Shown piece by piece: positions 41,792 through 53,010 of a stretch of 64,000 nt of DNA (positions are counted from its first letter, which is position 1; every line of letters starts with the position of its first letter). The stretch comes from Mytilus edulis. Lineage: Eukaryota > Mollusca > Bivalvia > Mytilida > Mytilidae. The position numbers and the translations under genes were made by a program. The DNA lies in NCBI RefSeq assembly GCF_963676685.1, contig NC_092354.1, positions 22,042,193-22,106,192 on the forward strand, written 5' to 3'. The notes beneath the pieces were generated by a model, which was given only the letters and a program-made list of their open reading frames with translations, was not told the origin of the DNA and ran no database searches.

Positions 41792-43978
41792 ATATCCACG
41801 GCCGACACTCGGCTAACCGAGAGATAGTCGGTTAATCTATATTGAGTATGCGGCTATATCGGCGGTTGGTCTGTTAATCGGGTTGGTTATACGTCTGTTA
41901 AGAGTAAAACGCACAATTTTAATATTAAAATCTATTTAATATACAGATTTTAGGTACATTATAAGAATCAAATCAAAAAAAGAAAAGTGTCTGACAAAAT
42001 GATATATCATAGAACATTTTCCAACTGTAAAAACATTTCATAGTCTGCGCAGTTTTCAGTAAAACTAAAAGGCGTCGCGCAAGTATGTAGTATTTATGCT
42101 TATACGCATAGCAATTTTTGTAATGAAAGGCGAAAAAAACAATTTTAGATATCATTTAAAGGACACAAAATCGTACTTTGGTTCTAAAATATAAATTGAA
42201 ATTAGTAAATATTTCATAATTGTAATATAACGTCAGTAATACCACGTTTTAGTGAACATTATGGGAATAAAGTCTGTTAATGGGTTGGACAATTGAAATT
42301 GTGTCAGTTAAGAGTTATTTAGCCACGACAATAGTTGTGCTACCTTTATATTTTCCCTTTGAAAAAGTTAAGAATGAGATGCTCTTGAGTAAAACAAAAA
42401 TGACAATACGCTGCAACAGTATCCTTCTAGTAAGAACATTTTTATTTTGACTTCCTTTGCATTTTATTAAGGAGTGTGTCACTTCAATATATGGATATGG
42501 ATTGCCTGCTGGAATATGCATGAATCTATTATTAACGTTTTCTTCAGCCTTAATTTTTGTGTCTGTTCAAAGTAGCACGTTCTCAAATCCGTCCGAAAGT
42601 GTCTTTCTAATACAACACAGGGTACATATAACGTGTTGTCGTTCTCATATGCACATGATATTTGTCACTGGACGTTAAACTCTAAATCGTCAACATCATT
42701 CGATTCTATTACTATTACTGAATCATCTGTTGTTTACAAATCAGTCTAAAGAAGTAAATGGAAAGGAGCGAATGCAGCTACATTTGGTTATCTTAAGTTT
42801 TAATTCATTTTATTCCGTTTAGTTCCTTTCTACATAAGTGCAGAGGAGAACTGCAGTTGTCCGCATGTAAACTTTTAGCATTTATTACCAATATGAGTAC
42901 ATAGCAATCCGTTACTGTTTCAACACCAAGGGAAGTTTCATGTCATTAATCTCAAACAGTTATTATTTTTTTTATCTTTTTTTATTAATGCATCACTTCC
43001 TACTGTCCTTATCTATTATTCTATATATTCTGTGTTTCCATCCAGATTCTCGTGTATACAATGAGGGTCCGGATTGGGGGTGTTGTTTATTTCTATATTC
43101 TTTAAATTGTCTGTTACTTTTCTCTACATTTTATTTTATCTTACTCATTATTATTTCTTTATTCTTTATATATTCTAGCATCCCAATATATTTTACTTAC
43201 TGATGTTTAGTTACATTACGACGTTTATCTCTGATTTATATACTTGTTAATACCAATTTAGATACAAATTAGTGTCATTCATGACAACCTAAACAGAATC
43301 CGCATGATATATGCGACCATTAGCCGAGGGCCGATATGGATTGAGGGATGATACCAGGGCAAATATGGAAAAACATGTTATAATCTTTATTATCACATAT
43401 TTTGTACTGATATGTAAGTTTTTGCATGGCCAATAATAGCCGGAAATCAAGGTTGGTTATCAGCCCTCGGGGCCGATATCGATATCAGCCCTCGAAATCC
43501 ATATCAAGCCCCCGAGTTTAACTTCCGGTAACCTGTCAATCAAAGACTATTTGTAAACAAGTTGAACACAATGAAAAGAAATTGAGAATGTTACGAATCT
43601 GCTATAGAAGAAAAAAGTAGAAATCAACAGTGAAAATCACAAAAGTGTTCGCAAAATTTTGACTTCATAAAGAATTTAAAAATATATGAAGCCACACTGG
43701 AATGAGTAGCGATATAGGATTCTTCTTAACTTCGGCATTTTTTAACATTTGTAATGTAACACTTTAAAGTTGTTTAATATTTGCAATTCTTAGAATTAAT
43801 ATATTTATTGTTAATTATATCTGAAACTTTTCACAAAACGTTGTTTACCTACTGTGATTCGAACTTTTTTTTTAACTCACAGTGATACATTTTTTATTTT
43901 TTTTCGTGAAATATCTTTTTAATTTTTGAAGAAATATCAAACATAATTTGATGTAAGCTATTTGTTTTCTCTTGCATA

Positions 43979-44160
43979 AAAATATGTGATCAATAGATTA
44001 TTACATGTCATTTTCCATATGGTCCATGGTATCAGCCCACGACCCATATCAAGCCCTCGGGCTAAAGCCCTCTGGCTTGATATGGGAGTCTAGGGCTGAT
44101 ACCAGGGCCATATGGAAAATGCCATGTAATAATCTATAAAGCTATTTATCACATATTTAA
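43979..44160. repeat. Fold-back sequence with about 80-bp arms
   Basis: Left arm from AAATATGTGAT through CATTTTCCATATGG to CCATATCAAGCC; right arm GGCTTGATATGGG through CCATATGGAAAATG to ATCACATATTT. A further arm-like copy lies at 43346-43402 (GATACCAGGGCAAATATGG). Confidence 0.7.
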
Positions 44161-44272
44161 GTGTTGCAGAAAAGAGGGGAAAAAAGTTCAATTATAACAA
44201 TTTAATGAAACATAACAGGTAAATCTTAAAAATGTATCCGTATCCATAACAAATATGTGATAAGATATAAAT

Positions 44273-44405
44273 AACACATAGCTGAGAGGGTGATAGAGCA
44301 GATTTGGTCCCGAGAAAACATTGTCAACCGCGGCGAAGCCAAGGTTGACAATGTTTTTTCGAGGGATACCGATCTGCTCTATCACCCTCTCAGCTATGTG
44401 ATATT
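44273..44405. repeat. Hairpin with about 58-bp arms
   Basis: CACATAGCTGAGAGGGTGAT to ACATTGTCAACC (44275-44329) pairs with 44343-44403; the loop is GCGGCGAAGCCAA-like. A smaller relative lies at 44978-45030 (GCCGAGAGGGTGACA). Confidence 0.75.
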
Positions 44406-45893
44406 TGATTTATTATAATGAATGTCTTATCATCATTTTCTTTAACAGATGAGTTTTATTATAAAGTATTTTCTATGTAGTCACGTACTTGACAGCGTAA
44501 CGGGTATTTGAAAAATCATCAGAAGTGAAGTAAATAGACAATAGTAGTGCATTGACTTGACATATAAACGACACAAGGATTAGGCCCGAAACGGGAAAAA
44601 AGCTCTGCTATCAAGAAAAAAAATATTTTCAATTGTTGTTATTTTGTTATTGTTATTTATTTTATTTAAATTTTGGGTATCTGGCTGAGAAATATACATC
44701 ACAATGAACATGATGAAATGAACATCACCAGTTGAAACCCATCGATGGTGAACGAATGCGTTTAATATCAACAATAAGCATAACACACAATGATTTATAG
44801 GTTTTAAAGTAAAAATATTAACAAGTGAAATACGTTTTTCCAACAATTGTAAAAGAAATAAGTTTGAGTCGCTCCACGCTTCGTTGTATAGTAAATTAGA
44901 ACTTTAAGCATTGTCTATAAAATAACTTGATGTAGATTCAATTCATTGTCGTTTAAATGCCGATTTTTGATTGGTCTAGCCGAGAGGGTGACATTCCAAA
45001 AAAATTGTCACCCGCTCAGCCATGTGATAGGGTAAATTAAAACCTTCGTATTAGGCAATCAAAATATGTCATTTTAACATGATGTATAATAATACTTTAA
45101 TATTACACTTTTTATATCAGTTTTCAATATTCATGGCCTAAATTCATTGTTCATGTCAGTGTTTCCGTATATATTATGTTTCATTGCTCAAGTGTTGTTT
45201 CCGTATATTTTAGCCACTCGTCTTGAGTCTACCCATTTTATCCGATAACACCCCATACAGCAATAAAATTATACTTTTATTGCCATTCGTAACTCTTAAC
45301 AGACCAATTAACAGACCGGGTTTTATACATCCGACCCATTAACAGACCAGGTTTTAAATAAAGATTGATTTATGTCACCAAAATACAGATTTTTGTGTAG
45401 ATTTTTCACACAATGATATCAATTTGGTTGACAAACATAATGCCTGTTTTTGTTCGATGTTCAAAATATCGTATGCAAGTAAATTCAACCAACGTGTCTT
45501 TTTGTGTACATTTTGTGTGTGTAAAATGTGTATAAATTTATTGATGAGTAACACGCCGTTTCATTTTATAGATCGTACATCGAAGCTAGAAAAATAATAA
45601 TTACACCACTGGATTCGGTACATTGAATTGTTTTGTTAGACATGAATAATTTATATGATAAACATATATTTAAAAAGTTATACAATGAAACATGCAGAAT
45701 TTCCAATGATTTCCTCGATAACACCTGATTAACAGACTTTAGCCAACCCGATTAACAGACCCACCGCCGATATAGCCACATACTCAATATAGATTAACCG
45801 ACCAATCTCTCGGTTAGCCGAGTGTCGGCCGTGATATCGGACTGACTCGATCGGACTGGTTATCATTGACGTAAACGGGAAACACTTATATAC

Positions 45894-46890
45894 TTATATA
45901 TAAGGAAATGAAAATCGAAAAAGTAAATAGAAAACGAATAAGGAAACGAAAAAAAATGAGGAAAAAAGATATTGTGAAAAAAAAATTAGACTTGTAATAT
46001 TTTCAAAATTTGAATATCGAAAAAGGAAAAAGGAAACCGAATAAGGAAATGGAAATGGAATAAGGAAAAAGAAACTGAATAAGGAAATGAAAATCGAATA
46101 AGGAAATAGAAACCGAATAAGGAAATGAAAATCGAATAAGGAAATAGAAACTGAATAAGAAAATGAAAATCGAATAAGATAATAGAAACCGAAAAAGGAA
46201 ATGAAAATTGAAAAAGGAAAAAGAAACCCAATAAGGAAATGAAAATTGAATAAGGAAATGAAAAGCGAATAAGGAAATAGAAACCAAATAAGGAAAAGGA
46301 AACCAAATAAGGAAATGAAAATCGAATAAGGAAAAAGAAACCGAATAAGGAAATGAAAATCGAAAAAGGAAAAAGAAACTGAATAAGGAAATGAAAATCG
46401 AATAAGGAAATAGAAACCAAATAAGGAAATAGAAACCGAATAAGGAAATAAAATTGAATGAGGAAATGACAATTGAATAAAGAAATGAAAATTGAATAAG
46501 GAAATGAAAATTGAATAAGGAAATAGAAACCGAATAAGGAAATGAAAACCGAATAAGGAAATAGAAACCCAATAAGGAAATGAAAATTGAATAAGGAAAT
46601 GAAAATCGAATAAGGAAATAGAAACCGAATAAGGAAATGAAAATCGAATAAGGAAATATAAATCGAATAAGGAATGAAAATCGAATAAGGAAATAGAAAA
46701 CGAATAAGGAATGAAAAAAAAATGAGGAAAAATTGAGGAAAGATTTTTTTGATGAAAATTTTTGAGGTAAAAAAAATTTGAGGAAAAAAAAAATTGTGAA
46801 ATTTTTTTTTGAGGGAAAAAAAATTCAGTTTGGACTTGTAATATTTTTCAAAATTTGAATATCGAAAAAGGAAAAAGGAAAAAGGAAACA
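45894..46890 (+). repeat. 19-bp polypurine minisatellite
   Basis: About 40 units of two alternating 19-mers, GGAAATGAAAATCGAATAA and GGAAATAGAAACCGAATAA. The + strand is almost all purine. Because 19 is not a multiple of 3, all three minus frames read the same FLIRFLFPYSIFISLFGF-like cycle and stay open for 0.6-0.9 kb; none is a gene. A sequence around ACTTGTAATATTTTCAAAAT occurs near each end of the array (45991 and 46835). Confidence 0.9.
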
Positions 46891-47432
46891 ACTTGTGTCT
46901 GGTCTTATATACCCCGTTATAATTTTTAATATCTTTTCTACATTAAATGTGAGAAAAAAATTCCATAGCAAGTGAAATTAAAGAAGGATTTCCAAATATG
47001 ATTCTTCAAAAAAATAATTTTAAGTCAGCGTTTACTGTTGCCAATGGCCATTAGAAAATAGTATTTATATTTTTTCTTTTTCCCCTATGTTTCCATTGTG
47101 GTTAACTTATTGTACCTTTGACTTTAAAAATTATGAAGACTTAATTTTAATACACATACTAGATATTATGTGTCATAATACAATATATCTCGGTGAGCAA
47201 TTTAAAACTATCAGAGTTTTTATAAAAAAAAATTGGGTTATCTCGCTTGAAGATGTCCAATATTCTTGAACATGAGCCTAAAAGCGGTGCTTAAAAGTAA
47301 CGTTAAAAAACAAAAATCAAATCATAATTAATATGCTTTTATTTTCAGGACAATGACACACATGAAATGCATTTTGCATGTCTTTTTTATAATCATTTCT
47401 CAAGCTTTAAATGTTTAAAATGTCCTTCAACT
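46891..47432. other. No feature seen
   Basis: AT-rich non-coding. Confidence 0.4.
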
Positions 47433-48330
47433 AATGTGGATAAGAATTTACAATAAACTACGACTCATGTTTATTAGAATTTACAATACACTCCAACCGA
47501 CGTGGATTAGAATTTACAAAACACTACAACTAATGTGAATTAGAATTTACAAAACACTACATCTCATGTTGATTACAATTTACAATACACATAAACTTAT
47601 GTGGATAAGAATTTACAATACACAACAACTCATGTTGATTACAATTTACAATACACTACAACTCATGTTGATTACAATTTACAATACACTACAACTCATG
47701 TGGATTAGAATTATCAATACACTACGACTCATGTTGATAAGAATTTACAATACACTACAACTCATGTTGATAAGATAATTTACAATACACATAAACTTAT
47801 GTGGATAATAATTTACAATAAACTACAACTCATGTGGATTAGAATTTACAATACACATACACTTATGATGATTACAATTTACAATACACTACAACTCATG
47901 TTGATTACAATTTACAATACACTACAACTCATTTTGATTACAATTTACAATACACATAAAGTTATGTGGATAAGAATTTACAATACACTACAACTCATGT
48001 GGATTAGAATTTACAATACACATACACTTATGATGATTACAATTTACAATACACTACAACTCATGTTGATTACAATTTACAATACACTACAACTCATTTT
48101 GATTACAATTTACAATACACATAAAGTTATGTGGATAAGAATTTACAATACACATAAACTTATGTGGATAATAATTTACAATACACATAAACTTATGTGG
48201 ATAAGAATTTACAATACACTACAACTCATGTGGATTAGAAGTTATAATACACTACAACTCATTTTGATTGCAATTTAATAAAACCACAACTCGTGGGATT
48301 ATAACTTAAGATACACTACAACTCATCATT
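47433..48330 (-). repeat. Minisatellite 2, 33-bp units
   Basis: About 26 units of 33 bases (on the + strand ATGTTGATTACAATTTACAA, then TACACTACAACTC). 33 is 11 codons, hence long open frames of the type MLITIYNTLQL that are not genes. Read inversely it gives CATGAGTTGTAGTGTATTGT, matching minisatellite 1. Confidence 0.85.
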
Positions 48331-48655
48331 TCCACCTGTCCATGAACATACAAACTATAGTTGCTTAAATGAATTATAACCACTACATAGCATTTATATT
48401 CATTTTAGGCAAAAACTAAACAAACATGCACTAGGCGTGCAATACAAATAATATTGTTAAAACATCAGATCGTTTGAAATAAGTCAGCCACATATTATTA
48501 ATTTCTTTCACCATTGGAACCATTCGTCTCAACTCGGCCGATTCCGTACAGAAGGAGAGTAGCGGATTCTACCGAGGATTGCCGAATGCATCGGAACTGA
48601 ACTTTTATAGTCCATGGCAGGAAAATGAAAATAACTAAATTTAGGTTACATTTTT
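48331..48655. other. Non-coding with a direct repeat
   Basis: 48524-48590 (GGAGAGTAGCGGATTCTACC region) recurs at 52421-52490 in the same orientation. Otherwise nothing seen. Confidence 0.5.
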
Positions 48656-49742
48656 GTCGAGCCTGTAACTTTTGTTACAGAAAGCTCGACATAGGGATAG
48701 TGATCCGGCGGCGGCGGCGGCGTTAGCTCACTTCTTAAAAGCTTTATATTTTAGAAGGTGGAAGACCTGGATGCTTCATACTTTGTTTATAGATGCTTCA
48801 TGTTACGAAGTTTCCGTCAGTCACATGTCCAATGTCCTTGACCTCATTTTCATGGTTCAGTGGCCACTTGAAAAAAAAGTTCAGATTTTTTGTAATGTTT
48901 AATTCTCTCTTACTGTAAGTAATAGGATAACTATATTTTGTATGTGCGTACCTTGCAAGGTCCTCATGCTCGTCAGACAGTTTTCACTTGACCTCGACCT
49001 CATTTCATGGATCAGTGAACAAGGTTAAGTTTTGGTGGTCAAGTCCATATCTCAGATACTATAAGCAATAGGGCTAGTATATTCGGTGTATGGAAGGACT
49101 GTAAGGTGTACATCTCCAACTGGCAGGTGTCATCTGACCTTGACCTCATTTTCATGGTTCAGTGGTTATAGTTAAATTTTTGTGTTTTGGTCTGTTTTTC
49201 TCATACCATATGCAATAGGTCTACTATATTTGTTGTATGGAATGATTGTTAAGTGTACATGTCTAGCGGGCAGATGTCATGTGATCTTGACCTCATTTTC
49301 ATGGTTCAGTGGTCAAAGTTAAGTTTTTGAGTTTTGGTCTTTTTATCTAATGCTATATGCCATAGGTCAACTATATGTGGTGTATGGAAATATTTTATGA
49401 TCTTTATGTCAGTCGAGCAGGTTTTATTTAACCGTGACCTCATTTTCACGGTTCATTGCACAGTGTTAAGTTTTTGTGTTTTGGACTATTTTTTCTTAAA
49501 CTATAAGTAATGTGTCAACTATATATGTTGTATAGAGGCATTGTTAGCTGTACCTGTCTGCCTGGCATGGTTCATCTGACCTGGACCTCTTTTTCAAGGT
49601 TCATTGGTCTTTGTTTAGTTATCTTGGTTAATGTTAAGTTTATGTGACAGTTGTAATAAAGCTTAGCTTTATACTTAGGACTATCAACATAATATCAATG
49701 ATTAGTATAGAAGGCGAGACATTTCAGCGTGTGCACTCTTGT
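48656..49742 (+). mobile_element. Helentron-like family GTCGAGC, copy 2
   Basis: As 33369-34452. The inner stem of the 5' hairpin is CTGTAAC/GTTACAG, with a compensating change against copy 1. The end reads AGCGTGTGCACT then CTTGT before T. Confidence 0.65.
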
Positions 49743-50185
49743 TATAACTTTCTATGAACAAAGTGGTAGGGATTAGCCACTGAAAAAGTTCAGTATTACA
49801 CACTTCATATATATAATATATATATGTATATATAAGGGTGTAAAGCCTAAATGAAATATATAATAAAGTTGCTTGTTCATAATCATGATAATATCACCAG
49901 TACAAATAATCTCGAAACTGCTTATTCAGAATACAGCTGATGTAAATTAAAATCATGTTTGTCAAATAAATTTTAATTCCATGAAATAGTGTAATTCTTA
50001 GTTTCATACATGTTCATGTACATAGAGGTCATTTTGTTGTTAAAAATATATGATAGGATAAGTATTTCAATGTATACATATATGACATATGAAAACAGAG
50101 TGGTTTTGGATGTCTCAGCTGCTCATCACTAACACCACATGATTAATGTGTCCAGATCACATGCTCAATGTGTCCAGATCACATG
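49743..50185. other. No feature seen
   Basis: AT-rich, with an (AT)n stretch near 49806-49842. Confidence 0.4.
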
Positions 50186-50603
50186 CAGGGAATTTTAGTC
50201 TATTCAGTCAAGTGTGTGTTGTCATGTGGTTCTGCAAGTGTGTGGTGTCACGTGGTTTTGTAAATGGTGATGAGACATGAATATTAGTCCGCAAACTTAC
50301 CATTTTAATTTAGTCGGGTATGTGTTTTCAAGTGTGTGTGATGCCACGGTTCTGTAAATGTTGATGAGACATGAATATAAGACCACATGTATACATCACT
50401 TTTAAGTTCAGTCAAGTATGTTTTGTCAAGTGTGTGTTGTCATGTGGTTCTGTAACTGTTCACGAGACATGAATATAAGACCACATACATCACATTTGAG
50501 TTCAGTCAGGTACGTGTTGTCAAGTGTGGGATGTCAAGTGGTTCTCAAAGTAAATGCTGATGAGTCATAAATATTAGTCCACAAACTTAATATTTGAATT
50601 CAG
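50186..50603 (-). pseudogene. Decayed zinc-finger modules downstream of zinc-finger gene 2
   Basis: Four finger-like units follow the stop codon on the minus strand. The unit at about 50416-50490 is intact (KCDVCGLIFMSREQLQNH then TTHT) and followed by a stop. The others keep VCGLIFM-type cores but have lost a Cys, carry stops or have shifted frame. All are closest to the last finger of the gene (KCGVCGLIFMSHEHLQNH). The linker between gene and first unit looks frameshifted by an indel, so the protein was probably longer once. Confidence 0.75.
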
Positions 50604-52217
50604 TCACGTATATGTGTTTTCAAGTGTGTGTGTTGGCAAGTGATTCTGTAAATGTTCATGAGACATGAATATAAGACCACATACACCACATTTAATATCA
50701 GTATGTTTCTTCATGTGTATATTTAAGTTGCCTTTTTGATTATATCCTGTACCGCAAATATCACATTTATAAGGTTTATCACCAGTATGTGTTATCATAT
50801 GAGTTGTTAAGGCGCCTCTTTGTTTGAAACTTTTACCGCACACATCACATTTATAAGGTTTATCAGTCGTATGCTTTCTCATGTGTGACTTTAATCCGCT
50901 ATTTAGACTAAAATCCTTGCCACAAACATCACATTTATAAGGTTTATTTCCAATATGTGTTCTTCCAATGTGGTTCTTTAAGTTTACAATATTATAAAAC
51001 ACTTGAAAGCATATATCACATTTGTAAGATTCACCAACCGTATGTAATTTTACGTGTTTATCAAAGCTCCATCTATAATAGAACGATCTACGACATACAT
51101 GACATTCGTATGGTTTATCACCAGTATGTATTCTCATGTGCCTAGCCAAGTGATCTCTACCTTTAAAATTTTTATCACATAAATCACATTCAAAAGGTCT
51201 CTGTCTATTCCTTTTAGTATGTGTTCTCTTCATGTGTAACTGTAATCCAGCACTACTACTGAATTCTTGACAACATTCACCACATTTAAATTCTTTATAT
51301 CCATCATGTGTTCTAATGTGTATTTTCAAGCTCGATTTATAATTAAATCGTTTACAACATACATCACATTTATGAGGTTTATCACCAGTATGTGTTTTCA
51401 TGTGTGCCTTAAAACTGGCTTTTAGACTATATTCCTTACCACATACATCACATTTATAAAGTTTGTCACCTGTATGTGTATTCATGTGTGACTTTAATCC
51501 GTTATTTAGACTAAATTCCTTACCACACACATCACATTTATAAAGTGTATCACCTGTATGTGTATTCATGTGTGACTTTAATCCGCTATTTAGACTAAAT
51601 TCCTTACCACACACATCACATTTATAAGGTTTGTCACCTGTATGTGTCTTCATGTGATTCGTATAACTGTTACTTGTAGTACACCCATTTCCACACACAT
51701 CACATTTAAAAGTGTTTACATCAGTATGTTTTCTCATGTGATCCTGTAAACTACCATTAATCCCCTTTCCACATACATCACATTTATAACGTTTTTCCAT
51801 GGTATGTGTTAATAGATGGGTTTTTAAGATGCCCTTTGTACTGAACCCTTTACCACATATCTCACATTTATACGGTTTAGCACCAGTGTGTATTTTCATG
51901 TGTTGTAGTAAATTAGGCTGCCGACTAAATGTTTTATTACACAATCCACATATAAAAGGTCTATCAGATGTATGTGTCCTCACGTTTCCGTGCAACTGGG
52001 AATTTATTGAATCACTGTCTGTTTTAATGTCTTCATTGAATTTAAAAGGTTTCATCCCTGTATGTGGTCCTTTTTGTTTCTTAAGGTCTGAATTACAACT
52101 CAAATCTTTATCACAAATAGTTTGTTCCTTAAATTGACATCTTGGTTGGTCAGGTGCCTGGAAATTAGTCTGACCAAGGGACATAATCGTAGAAGTTTTA
52201 TCTTTGTTATTAGACAT
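50604..52217 (-). CDS. C2H2 zinc-finger protein 2 (about 16 fingers)
   Basis: 537 codons in one exon. N-terminal 85 residues hold an acidic linker clearly related to that of protein 1 (DQPRCQFKEQTICDKDLSCN here, DQTRCKIEDQTVYDEEWSCN there; both followed by a SDSxNS-type run). About 16 C2H2 fingers from residue 88 to near the end, the third shortened (CDVCGKGINGSLQDHMRKH). Fingers 5 and 6 are near-duplicates (EFSLNSGLKSHMNTH, EFSLNNGLKSHMNTH), a recent tandem duplication. Linkers are mostly HTGDKPYKCD. Presumed nuclear DNA-binding protein; target unknown. No additional domain. It lacks the 17-residue repeats of protein 1. The C-terminus (LENTYT) follows the last finger at once. Confidence 0.9.
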   Translation of the reverse strand: MSNNKDKTSTIMSLGQTNFQAPDQPRCQFKEQTICDKDLSCNSDLKKQKGPHTGMKPFKFNEDIKTDSDSINSQLHGNVRTHTSDRPFICGLCNKTFSRQPNLLQHMKIHTGAKPYKCEICGKGFSTKGILKTHLLTHTMEKRYKCDVCGKGINGSLQDHMRKHTDVNTFKCDVCGNGCTTSNSYTNHMKTHTGDKPYKCDVCGKEFSLNSGLKSHMNTHTGDTLYKCDVCGKEFSLNNGLKSHMNTHTGDKLYKCDVCGKEYSLKASFKAHMKTHTGDKPHKCDVCCKRFNYKSSLKIHIRTHDGYKEFKCGECCQEFSSSAGLQLHMKRTHTKRNRQRPFECDLCDKNFKGRDHLARHMRIHTGDKPYECHVCRRSFYYRWSFDKHVKLHTVGESYKCDICFQVFYNIVNLKNHIGRTHIGNKPYKCDVCGKDFSLNSGLKSHMRKHTTDKPYKCDVCGKSFKQRGALTTHMITHTGDKPYKCDICGTGYNQKGNLNIHMKKHTDIKCGVCGLIFMSHEHLQNHLPTHTLENTYT

Positions 52218-52362
52218 ATCAGTTCAGAACGTGTGTGTTTGTCTGGTAATGAACATCTCTAATTCGTTTATGTGAAGTTAATCCTAGTTTTACGTGATTT
52301 ACTTTATGTGTATAGAGTTAGAAACAAAAGGAAATGTTCCTGGACTTTGTTGTTCTTGTAGG
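52218..52362 (-). promoter_or_regulatory. 5' UTR exon and splice acceptor of zinc-finger gene 2
   Basis: On the minus strand TATATATTTTCAG precedes CCTACAAGAA at 52362, as in gene 1; the UTRs also share TTCTAACT and ATACACATAAAG-like sequence. Confidence 0.55.
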
Positions 52363-52420
52363 CTGAAAATATATAATAATGTATATTTACTTCATTAATT
52401 CACCCATGTCCTAACCTCAT

Positions 52421-52490
52421 TCGTCTAAACTCGGCTGATTCCGTATCCTCATCGAAGGAGAGTAGCGGATTCTACCGAGGATTGCCGACT
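52421..52490 (+). repeat. Direct repeat of 48524-48590
   Basis: Shares CATTCGTCT, AACTCGGC, GATTCCGTA and GGAGAGTAGCGGATTCTACC with the copy on the other side of zinc-finger gene 2. Confidence 0.7.
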
Positions 52491-52699
52491 GGTCCCAACC
52501 TATATCAAATTTGAAATTGCCAAAAAAAACGGAAGTTGAAATCGTACCACGTGACATGAAAAGTTTTGCACACGACACCTTGATTGTCGTCCTTCCTCTG
52601 AACCTATATAATTATCATAGGAACTAGGGAACAGGACGATACTTTTTTGACATTGTTTTATACGACGATTGATCTTTATTATTTCTATTACCAGAAATA

Positions 52700-53010
52700 C
52701 CGTCTTTTACTTTTTGTGCTGACATGAATTATCATTGATATGGTTATATTTATAAATTAACTGTTTACAAAATTTAGAATTTTTGAAATACTAAGGGTTT
52801 TCTACCTCAGACATAGAATACCATGAATACCTTAGCTGGATTTTGCCAAACATTTAGGAATTTTGGTCCTCAATGCTCTTCAACTTCGTACTTTATTTGG
52901 CCTTTTTAACTTTTTTGGATTCGAGCGTCACTGATGAGTCTTTTGTAGACGAAACGCGCGTCTGGCGTATATACAAAATATAGTCCTGGTTTCTATGATG
53001 ATTTTATTTA
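52700..53010 (+). repeat. Mussel repeat with hammerhead-like core, copy A
   Basis: The conserved part runs from about 52853 to 53000 with TTCAACTTCGTACTTTATTT, the core at 52923-52963, and TAGTCCTGGTTTCTATGATG. I know this as a very common mussel repeat, often in 3' UTRs. See 40655 and 63115 for the other copies. Confidence 0.8.
52923..52963 (+). ncRNA. Hammerhead-ribozyme-like core (helix I missing)
   Basis: GAGCGTC, A, CTGATGA, stem GTCT/AGAC with loop TTTGT, GAA, ACGCGC. The invariant hammerhead core CUGAUGA...GAAA, the G-C first pair of helix II and a GUC before the core are all present, and GAGCGT can pair with ACGCGC as helix III (one A-G mismatch). Helix I is reduced to a single A, so self-cleavage is doubtful. 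Confidence 0.35.

Larger units (their letters stand above)
41792..45837. mobile_element. 4-kb inverted-repeat element with CTGTTAAT subterminal motifs
   Basis: 41792-41887 and 45742-45837 are inverse (about 95 bp, few differences), with blocks CGGCCGACACTCGGCTAACC and GGTCTGTTAATCGGGTTGG. The motif CTGTTAAT recurs inwards on both sides (41871, 41893, 42273; inverse near 45305, 45337, 45733). The interior is non-coding, with fold-back sequences at 43979-44160 and 44273-44405. Target duplication not found. Confidence 0.6.

Noticed and set aside
45894-46891. Three long overlapping minus-strand open frames (up to 301 codons)
   Set aside because: They come from a 19-bp repeat without stops; all three frames give the same peptide cycle.
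47566-48278. Open frames of 70 and 159 codons on the + strand
   Set aside because: 33-bp minisatellite units (11 codons) create them.
48672-48902. 76-codon frame with Ala run
   Set aside because: Made by the GGC tract and body of the GTCGAGC repeat.
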